From: Fragilaria crotonensis
Lineage: Eukaryota > Bacillariophyta > Fragilariophyceae > Fragilariales > Fragilariaceae
Assembly: GCA_022925895.1 (NCBI GenBank)
Contig: JAKSYS010000214.1
Coordinates: forward strand, 1-64,000
Direction: 5' to 3'
Length of the DNA: 64,000 bases
Shown here: positions 22,388 through 30,396 of the stretch, one piece after another
Position numbering within the stretch: the first letter of the stretch is position 1
How the letters are laid out: the number at the start of each line of letters is the position of its first letter
Notes under the pieces: model-generated
Databases searched by the model: none
What the model was told of the DNA's origin: nothing
Seen by the model: only the letters and a program-made list of their open reading frames with translations
Program-made: the position numbers and the translations under genes

Positions 22388-23169
22388 ATGCTGTTTGCAA
22401 TCAATGATCTTAAAGTCATTGACACTATGTCTGGTGCCCGTTTGATGTTACCAAGTGGAGATAACGTATTCACTTTGATCCCACGTCCGTATGTTGTTGA
22501 AAAACTTACAAGGGTTAACCAAACCATCGAGGCACTTTATGCACTTGAGGATGCAGAATCCAAAGCAGAAGTGCGTTGAATTAAACGACTACCTGTTGCG
22601 GAAGATAATGGCAAATACACCACTGTTGGGTTAAAGCCAAACCGTGGATCACCTGGCATAACCGAGTCTTGGCCAAAAACATTAAGTGAATGGAGCAAGA
22701 CACAAATCCGTGACTTAATGAGGAGGTGTCATGAAGTGGCAAAGGGGTTCATTCCAAGGAATGATCTTCGAGGACTGCGAAGTGCCCAATGGTTGCCGAA
22801 TGGCCAAGTATGGTAGGTATGCAATCCGAACCAATCTGGGGTAGTCTTGCCTGTGGCAAGAACTATTGTTTGAATTCTCATACCGATGACGATTTTTTCT
22901 ATTCCTTGACAACAATCGTTTCGCAACATGGATTGCAACCAGGACGGTATGATAAATACCGATTGGATGCTGAAGTGACAAACTATTTTGCATTTGCTGA
23001 GCAAGGGATTGCTGCGGCACTGAGGCCGGGAGATATGTTACTTTTCAATCCATTGTATCACCACTGTTTGACATCCCGCACATTGCATTGTCAAGAGAAA
23101 GATGTGTTTTGTGTGTCATTGTACCTTAAGACAGCAATTGTTGGAGGAAACAATAATAATGCGCTGTAA
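22388..23169 (+). pseudogene. Cargo ORF B, 2OG-Fe(II) oxygenase-like, probably broken
   Basis: Two open pieces (22388-22579 and 22789-23169) with coding-like sequence between them in other frames (GITESWPKTLSEWSK, DLMRRCHEVAKGFIPRNDLR). The last piece has the marks of a double-stranded beta-helix oxygenase: NSHTDDDFFYSLTTI with an HxD iron motif, ALRPGDMLLFNP before a distal His in LYHHCLTSRT, and a following Arg. It ends in LKTAIVGGNNNN. Similar HTDDDF proteins are recalled in diatom genomes without known function. Introns or indels could explain the frame changes. The enclosing satellite arrays and MULE ends suggest it travels as cargo. Confidence 0.5.
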
Positions 23170-23765
23170 AAATAGTCGTCTTCGTACTGTCATAGTGTTA
23201 CTTGTCCATTCGTGACTATTTGAAGATCAAAATTCGTGCACCAAATAGTCGTCTTTGTACTGTCATAGTGTTACTTGTCCATTCGTGACTATTTGAAGAT
23301 CAAAATTCGTACACCAAATAGTCGTCTTCGTACTGTCATAGTGTTACTTGTCCATTTGTGACTATTTGAAGATCGAAATTTGTACACCAAATAGTCGTCT
23401 TTGTACTGTCATAGTGTTACTTGTCCATTTGTGACTATTTGAAGATCAAAATTTGTACACCAAATAGTCATCTTCATACTGTCATACTGTTACTTGTCCA
23501 TTTGTGACTATTTGAAGATCGAAATTCGAACACCAAATAATAGTCGTCATCGTACTGTCATAGTGTTACTTGTCGATTCCTGACTATTTGAAGATCAGAA
23601 TTCGTACACAAAATAGTCGTCGTCGTACTGTCATACTGTTACTAGTTGTATGGAGCCTATTTAAAGATCAAAATTTGTACACCAAATAGTCACCTTGGTA
23701 GTGACATACTCTTCCTTGTCCATTGGAGCCTATTTCAAGATCAAAATTGGTACAGAAAAATAGTT
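23165..23765 (-). repeat. Mirror-image palindromic satellite array, about 8 units
   Basis: Units of about 72 bp with GACTATTTGAAGATC, a short centre, then CACCAAATAGTCGTC, separated by TACTGTCATAGTGTTACTTG. Read on the minus strand they correspond to the units of the 20606-21668 array, so the two arrays face each other. Units at the outer (right) end are more diverged. Confidence 0.85.
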
Positions 23766-24094
23766 CTAGTTGTGTCGATTAAGAAGAAAAGTGTATGATA
23801 GTTGTCTTCAAGGAGATTTGCAACCCTGTTGTAATCGAGTACAAAGTACTGTCGTTGATGTACTCGACTACAATCTAGTGCAAGTTCGAGTGATTCAAAA
23901 CAAGGGAAACACATGAATCACTGATAGAAGGAGATATGTTGCAGTTATCTTTCTGGCATGACAAAGGGTTGACATGCGCGTTAGGAAAAGCGCCGAAAGA
24001 AGTCAACAACAAAGATTCCGTGATTTGTCAGCCATTCAAATTTCCGATGTCTTCAAAATTCTTCTACAGGAGGAGTCACTGTAGTTTATTACTA

Positions 24095-24139
24095 TGACGT
24101 GGGTGCTGACGTCAAATTGGTGAAACCTAATCGGATCCC
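24095..24139 (-). repeat. MULE-1 right terminal inverted repeat
   Basis: 45 bases ending CCTAATCGGATCCC and containing TGACGTCA. Inverted relative to 14554-14589. It is about 93% identical to the 44-base copy at 30080-30123, including a further TGACGTGGG word upstream. Confidence 0.75.
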
Positions 24140-24297
24140 GTACTAGTGTACTAGTACATGACATTGAGACTTGTCCTGTAACTTGTACATAACCAACAGC
24201 CAACAGCCCCACGACCACCGCCAACACCACATCAAGATCACCCCCGTAGACGTGTCAGGAGTCTGGACCATGGGATTTCTTGGGTTGGCTCGTCTTC

Positions 24298-24905
24298 ATG
24301 ATTCCTTGCAGTGTAGCAGCGCTTGCGAGTGGCTGTGGGTGCAAGTACTCTGCAGTGACAACGAGGGCGAGGACAGAGTTATTCGCTACTAGTACGAAAC
24401 GATTAGCGTTTCGCCTTGTTGCGACTTACGAAGGACAGCGTTGCGAGTTGATGCCTATCACGACGAAACAATACTGGCCGCCTTGGAACGTAATAGCGTG
24501 ATGGATAGTCTATGCTTGCCAACGCTACCTGCTGACTGCCGAAGAGGCAATTGCATGACTTGTGCAGGACGATTACTAGGAACAGGAAACCCTGCGATAG
24601 TGCAAAGGGGCGCGGACGGGTTGTCTCCGTACGTATCAGAGCTGCTTCAATCTTCGGACTACATCTTGACATGTTCCAGTTTCATTAAAGGTGACGGGGT
24701 CGAAATACTGCTCGGTGAGAACAGCCAGTTGTGGGAGGAAATGTACCATCATCGCTTCGTGTCAGAAGAATCTCGCATGACTAAGCTGGAAACAGTTGCC
24801 ATGCTGCACAGACTTAGAGCAGAGAGCAATGTTCCGAGGTGGACCGCCGAGACAGAACAAATCCTCGAGAAAAGTGGAGACGACGAATCATCTTGTATTT
24901 TCTAA
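24298..24905 (+). CDS. Plant-type [2Fe-2S] ferredoxin-domain protein
   Basis: The C-terminal 150 residues (frame of 24441-24905) contain DCRRGNCMTC, a C-x4-C-x2-C iron-sulfur motif, and the fourth Cys in DYILTCSS, the arrangement of plant-type ferredoxins. The sequence VDAYHDETILAALERN just before is the usual strand-helix leading to the cluster. The expected first strand (FRLVATYEGQR) lies in a different frame starting from ATG 24298; the change is near 24435-24445 and could be a missing base or a small intron. A hydrophobic, Cys-containing N-terminus (MIPCSVAALASG) may be a targeting signal. The tail after the cluster is about 70 residues longer than in photosynthetic ferredoxin and ends SSCIF. 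An electron-transfer role is inferred from the family; the partner is unknown. Confidence 0.65.
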
Positions 24906-25051
24906 TATGATTGTCTCTAAATCCTCTGAGGACTCTAGAAATCATATCTTGTCACTGACCCTCAGTCGGTACAAATGTACACAGTAGGAAAGTAAAACCA
25001 GGGTGGTAAGGAGGAACAGCGGTTGGTTCAAATCCCCGATACAAGCTATGC

Positions 25052-27755
25052 TTACACTACAGGAAGGGACTCCCCTTCGGGAGTAAACCTGTCCACAATG
25101 CTGTTCGGCCATCGGGACCACAGAATTCGATTGATTCGAGGGGCTAGCTTCATCTCCACAATGCGGCGTTCTCGATCGGTTAATCCGTGATATGACTTCC
25201 AACCTCCACTGGTGCCTGTCTCTCTGAATCTGTACCGCCAGCGCCGATATTCATTGGGATAGAAAACCTGATCGTCGGCTTTCACATGAAAGCCGTTCAA
25301 TTCTTCCTCGCCGATAGCTTGCAACGCCTCGTCGTGGTTTTCGTCGCTCTTAACGATATTAGACTGCCCTTGCAGTCGAACCTGCTGCTTTCGTTGCCAG
25401 ATCCCCGTAAGATCATGCTACCGATATGTGTCTGTCTCCCTCTCCACCACGCTTCGCGACATCACGGAGGAGACCATTTGCCACGCATCATGTTGACGCG
25501 GAATCCTGACTGATTCCTAAGGCCGAACCACGGGTTCCAATGTGACATGTGTACACTGCACCCTGCTGATCAAGGTCGAACACTGGCTGTTTGGTGGTAT
25601 CCACCCACGTCACAGAATGACACGTATCACCCCGCAAAATCCACACGGGTTTCGGAGGTCTGGTGAGCGCTTGCCCAACTTCGCCGGCTTTACTAGACAA
25701 GATGCCAAACCCAAGGGATCCGCTGGACCACCCCTGAAAGAAGAGTGAGCTTCCACAGACGATCAAACTAAATAATTCAATGCTCAGGCACTCATGACCG
25801 GGCGGGTTGTGTCCAAGTTTGGCGCGCCCAAAATTCCACCAAGAGCCTTCCCGGTTTGAAATTACCCTGACGCATTTCGCAAGTACACGAAATCAACGAA
25901 GCGCATTTTCCCAAGGGTAAGCCACATCTTTGTCTCGATTTACGAACCATTCGCTCCACGGTGCCTTCGCCATGAATTCGAATGATATTTTCAAGAAGAA
26001 GTGCGCAACCACGCTTTCCAGCGAAGTACCTCATGTTGGACTTGACGTACGAACGCAGGTCAAAAATATTCGTGAAGGAGGGTACGACTTCAACGACACT
26101 AGCATCGCGAGCCTCGGCAAGTCTTGCCTCCCCAACGGCCGGATCTTCCCGCCATCGGCAGGTAGGACATAGTCGAAGTCTTCGTGTGATCATCTGCCTT
26201 TGCATTTGCTCGAAATCCCCATTGCCTGGATTCGACCGTCTTATTTGCTTCGCGCGAGCCTCAATTGCTCTTTGTTTGCGCGCGGTAGACGCCTTTAAGG
26301 CGACAAATAGAAGGGCTGCAATTGCATCACCTAGTCTGGAATCGAATTCACGTAAGCGCTCCTTCTCAGACAGTTCCGCAAAGGGAGTTCGAGCCGATGA
26401 GCAATCGACGCAGTTGCCTTGAATCGATGCACCAGTCAACATTGTTGCGTGGACAACAGCGAGGACAGCTGTAAGCGCCTTACAATGAAAAGGGGGCAGT
26501 GCTAAGTTTCGGGTATCGCCGGCTCCACTATTCTGTTCTTGCTTCCAGCGATAAAAAACCACATCCTCCTCTGTCGGCGGTTTCAGGGCGAGGCCACCTC
26601 CGCTCGCCGCCATACTAAACCCAGCGTGCATCCACGTTCCTGGGATCTTTGTGGTACACATCGCAAGGTCAATATGCTCAAGTTCCTCGCTATCAGTATT
26701 GGCAACTTGTTGGCTGCTTTCTCTTGAAAAAAGACCCCATAGGTTTTTTGGAGGGTTGATGCGGATTCGCGATACCAGTCGATTTTCCTGTGAGCCAGTC
26801 ATCATCGCTGAGATGAGCCTCGTCATCATCATTGTCTGCCTGCGTCTGCATGCCAGGATCGGCATCGTCGCAGTCACGGATTTGTAAAGCTCTCGTAGAA
26901 TCATCGTTATCAGCACCATCATGCACTGGGAGTTCTGCGCCATTTGAGACGTTCCGAGTGAGGCGACCTACTCCGATGTTACGGTGAACGGCATCTTCAT
27001 TTTGAACAGGTTGACGACGTCGACGCTCGGTTCTCCAAATTCCAGCGCCTTCATCGTCTGACACCGAAACGCTGCCAGCTATGGCATCGGGGTTGGCTTC
27101 CCTCTCGGGTATGTCATCAGCTTCTTCCATGTCATCTTCGACATCCACTTGGTTGTTGTTGTTGACGGCCAGGACAGGGGGAGGAGGGGGATCTTGGTTG
27201 GAAGGATGATCAACATCGGTGCGATCTTCGCCTTCTCGGTTAAAGCGGCCTTCAAGACGTTGGCGGATGGTACGCACGTCTTCGTTTTCCCTCCAAGTCG
27301 TGACCGCGGTGAGGCGGGGATTTTCTGGCAGCGGCCCTGTTGGATGCACTCGATGAGGCGTCGGATCGCTTCCGCTTGCCGAATGGTGAATTGTCTTGTT
27401 GACCCTTTCCCGGTGGAAATCGACTGGCACTAGCAAGAAAGTTGTCCCAGAAGAATGCTGCGGCCACGTCAATGTCTCCAGAACTGGCTTCCAATAGCTG
27501 CAGAGCTAACTCCGGATCCAGTTCGGCATCTAAGTCTTGCGGATCACCGCCATCAAAGTAGTCACGAATCCGCTTCATCAGAAGTGGTACTAACGGGGAT
27601 GGGCCGCGAGAGTGTCGAATATGCGGCTGCGGGTTTGAGCCACTTGTTGTACTGTTTTTGGCTGGTGGGTTTGTGTTTTCATCTCGAGAATCGGGCTTCC
27701 CCTTTTCCTGCTCGTCTTCGTCGGCTTCTCCTCTTTTTAATCCAGCTGGAATCAT
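25052..27755 (-). CDS. UBA-domain protein, multi-exon or frame-broken; possibly MINDY-like
   Basis: Five overlapping minus-strand frames (27755-27252, 27472-26693, 26943-25792, 25766-25488, 25324-25052) read as one protein. It starts MIPAGLKRGEADED at ATG 27755. A UBA-like helix set (ELALQLLEASSGDIDVAAAF) is followed by a basic GKRKRSD patch and a long acidic linker. The conserved core has KIPGTWMHAGFSMAASGGG, LPPFHCKALTAVLAVVHA and RLRLCPTCRW. Near the end are KPVWILRGDTCHSVTWVD and MKLAPRINRILWSRWPNS. A 55-nt GT-AG intron at 26721..26775 would join the second and third frames; other joins are unresolved. The WILxG...HSV and C-terminal RWP...DRFTPEGE segments recall MINDY deubiquitinases, but this is a weak resemblance. 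Transcribed toward the ferredoxin gene. Confidence 0.5.
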
Positions 27756-28469
27756 GACCAAGATTATATGAAAGTTCGATGGGGAGGAGAGATGGATATG
27801 ATGTGAACGAGTTCAAGACTAGGACTTGCTATGACGTAGTGTTACGCTGGCCAGATGAGGACAACGAAGGATGGTGTTGAACAGTCCGAGTTCAAAAAAT
27901 TCTATTATGTTTTACCAGTACTGGTACCTCTACTACAGGTATGTAGTAGAATGCGTTACGGTACTCCAGTGCTAGTACGGATGCTCGAATTCCAGTACAG
28001 TACTCAGTACTCCAGTAAGTATCAGTTGCAGAGTTCTACCGGTATCCTATCGACTATGACATACAAGTAATGTATCGACTAGACTATATGCATTTGTACG
28101 GCATAGATATATGGAAACAAATCAGAACAACTGTACTGCAGTATTAGTACACTGTAGTCTGTAGTATACCAAAAATGGGAAAATCCCACAACACAACTTT
28201 TGGAGCCTCTGCTTGTTTTCAGTTTTCATTAACAGTCGAAGAGACCAGAGACCAGAGTACATCAATTTTAGTTTGTTTGCGGTACTGCCAGCTTCCTGAT
28301 GGTTCCTTGGGTCGCCACAGGGCCAGACTTTGACACAAGCAATTCAGAAAAATTATGGTGTGGCAGTATCGATCCCTTTTGGTCTAGGTTTGATTCTGAA
28401 CGTGATGGGAGGGACCATCATCCGTCATCACCCAGCACGATACCCCACCCAATAGTCATAAAAAAGCAT
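27756..28469. other. Intergenic, GTAC-rich
   Basis: Lies between the start of the UBA-domain gene and the stop of the FAD oxidase gene, so it should hold the UBA gene promoter. Dense in AGTACTG/CAGTACT words. No gene seen. Confidence 0.5.
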
Positions 28470-29810
28470 CTAGCATGCTTTAGCAGCTAGTAATTCGTAG
28501 ATACGATTGGCTGTATCGATCCCGGAGAGTGCTGCACCCTCGAATCCTGGAGTGTAACTGGACACCATGTCTCCTGCTTGAAACAACATTTTACTTTCAT
28601 CTGAAACAAAACTGCCGCAGAGTGCTCTTTCTACTTGCGTCGGCGCAAGATCCCCACCACCAGGATCGTAAGCGACTCCGGATATGATCTTCCGGGTTGG
28701 GGATGTTTCGTCCAAACTACGATGTGCAGGCAAGGCAGATCCCCAGCGTTGCGCATTCAAATGAATCGTTTTTGGGAGATCATGTCCGCTGCCCCGGCCA
28801 AGTCGTCCGCTGGATACAATCCGGCGAAATGCAGCTTCCAAAGCGGGTCCTGGCACAGTAGTAAGATAATCTGATGATTGAGGAATGAACTCTCCTGTCG
28901 TTTGGTCTTGCATGGGCGCTTCCTCGATCGCGCGCATAGCGTACTCGGGAGTGGATACAAGAGTCCAGCAGTCATGAGCCAAGTGCTCCAGACCCGGTTT
29001 GCTGTTTGATCGTGACACAAACCACAGCGTTGGGTCGTCTAGAGTGGCAGCATCGATTTCAACTGGTATTGGGGAATCAAATGCAATCATGCAGGCAAAG
29101 AGAGGAACGCGAGAACCAGCTCGAATCCGAACTTGGTCGGAAAAGAGCTGCGGAACGCCGGCTGATGCGCGGTGCCAAGAAGAGAAGGACGAGGAAATGT
29201 CAGTCAAAACAACTGCATCATATCCTTGGCCAAGCACACCACACGCAGACGCTCGGGCGATCATTTCATCCGTGTCATGATATGCACCCTCGCCTCCAGT
29301 TCCATATAGTGTCCACTTTTCTTCCGAATCATCTTGAGTCATTCTCGAAACGCGTTGGCCTTCAAAGACTTGGATACATGCAGGTGAGTTGTTCAGAAGA
29401 CTAAGAACTACGCTCTTGATTCCTCCAACGCCAACAAAAAAAGGTGGTTTAGATGGTAATCCAAAGAAGTCAGCAGCGCCTGTTTCTTTAACAAAGGTTC
29501 CTTCCCACTGCGCTGCGATTCTTACGTCAATCCATTCGTCGACAACTTTTTTAAAACGAGGGGTATCCGCTCGAAAGAATTGACATCCGTGATCCCATTG
29601 AAACGTCTTATCATCTTCGATAGTTATTCTATGGCTTGCACGCCCACCGACACTGCGACCTTGATCGAAGACATGCACGGTGATGTGCGGGTCAAGGCTG
29701 GCCAATGTTGACGCGACACTCGCTCCTGTGATGCCACCACCAATCACCGCAACTTTATGACGTGTAACTGCCATCATGAAAGTGGAACAGAGGAAGCGAA
29801 TGAAAGGCAT
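28470..29810 (-). CDS. Renalase-like FAD/NAD(P)-dependent amine oxidase family protein
   Basis: A single exon of 446 aa. Near the N-terminus is a dinucleotide-binding fold, VAVIGGGITGASVASTLA, followed by VHVFDQGRSVGGRAS, the GGR motif of flavin amine oxidases, and FQWDHGCQFFRADTPRF, typical of renalase-like proteins. The C-terminal FAD-contacting segment reads LFQAGDMVSSYTPGFEGAAL, then SGIDTANRI. Length fits the family (about 340-450). The reaction is probably oxidation of a reduced nicotinamide or amine substrate; the substrate cannot be told. ATG 29810 is the longest start; ATGs 12 codons further in would also serve, just before the binding fold. It is divergent from the BRCT gene and shares a 586-base promoter region with it. 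Confidence 0.8.
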   Translation of the reverse strand: MPFIRFLCSTFMMAVTRHKVAVIGGGITGASVASTLASLDPHITVHVFDQGRSVGGRASHRITIEDDKTFQWDHGCQFFRADTPRFKKVVDEWIDVRIAAQWEGTFVKETGAADFFGLPSKPPFFVGVGGIKSVVLSLLNNSPACIQVFEGQRVSRMTQDDSEEKWTLYGTGGEGAYHDTDEMIARASACGVLGQGYDAVVLTDISSSFSSWHRASAGVPQLFSDQVRIRAGSRVPLFACMIAFDSPIPVEIDAATLDDPTLWFVSRSNSKPGLEHLAHDCWTLVSTPEYAMRAIEEAPMQDQTTGEFIPQSSDYLTTVPGPALEAAFRRIVSSGRLGRGSGHDLPKTIHLNAQRWGSALPAHRSLDETSPTRKIISGVAYDPGGGDLAPTQVERALCGSFVSDESKMLFQAGDMVSSYTPGFEGAALSGIDTANRIYELLAAKAC

Positions 29811-30396
29811 GCACGGCTACAAGTAATGACCGTCATTGTGCTTCACGTGCCACATGATTGTTTTCTGAATACTAGTAGAGACTAGTTGAGTGCTGCTTTG
29901 TGTAAAGAACGTATGCATATAATTAAATGAGTCATAATCCGAGTACGTCCCATTCGCACACTGTAGTACTTGTACGCGCAGTAGTAGAGATCTACGTACC
30001 AATCAGGATGCTCTCAGTATGTTACTGTCGTATTGTAGTACTGTATGTCAGTACGTTGAACGTGAATACATCAGTACTGTGACGTGGGCGCTGACGTCAA
30101 ATTGGTGAAACCTAATCGGACCCATTTGTGGTTTGTGGAGTGTGGAGTGTGGAGTGTGGACATCTTGCACATACGAGCTACTACCGGTACAGGTACAGTA
30201 TCATAGTAGTACTCGGAGTAAATGCATACTATTGTACCGGTAGTCGTACATACGAGTATCATATACGCATGAATAGTGAATAACTAAATACAGCTATTCC
30301 AACTCGGTTCGACGTGAAATGAACATGGACAGAAATCATTGAAAGCATTACTTGAGCCGCCATAATTCCATTACCGTCGGTGGCTAAGTGGTCAAC
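29811..30396. promoter_or_regulatory. Divergent promoter region with MULE terminus remnant
   Basis: This gap separates two diverging genes (FAD oxidase and BRCT protein), so it must hold both promoters. It contains the 44-base MULE end at 30080-30123 with TGACGTCA at 30091-30098, and a GGAGTGT short tandem repeat directly after it. No TATA box was assigned. Confidence 0.45.
30080..30123 (-). repeat. Detached MULE terminal repeat
   Basis: 44 bases nearly identical to the right end of MULE-1 (24095-24139), ending CCTAATCGGACCC. No transposase or matching left end lies next to it. It is about 270-310 bases from each flanking start codon. Confidence 0.75.

Larger units (their letters stand above)
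14554..24139. mobile_element. Mutator-like element MULE-1 with cargo and nested insertion
   Basis: Bounded by inverted terminal repeats of about 36 bases: GGGTCCGATTAGGTTTCACC at 14554 running inward, and its complement ending at 24139. The order inside is plus-strand MULE transposase (15061-20571), split by a Copia-type element at 16403-19258; palindromic satellite array (20606-21668); cargo ORFs (21821-23169); mirror-image array (23165-23765); and a 370-base tail with no gene seen. No clear direct target duplication was found at the outer ends. The cargo block might instead be a separate foldback-like element inserted after the transposase. Confidence 0.6.

Noticed and set aside
25000-25045. 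tRNA-like GGTTCAAATCC box
   Set aside because: The flanking bases do not form a T stem and no D or anticodon arm could be placed upstream.
14554-30123. One 15.6-kb MULE carrying the ferredoxin, UBA and oxidase genes
   Set aside because: The end at 24139 is complete and closer, and no target duplication supports the larger unit; kept only as a note on the detached end.
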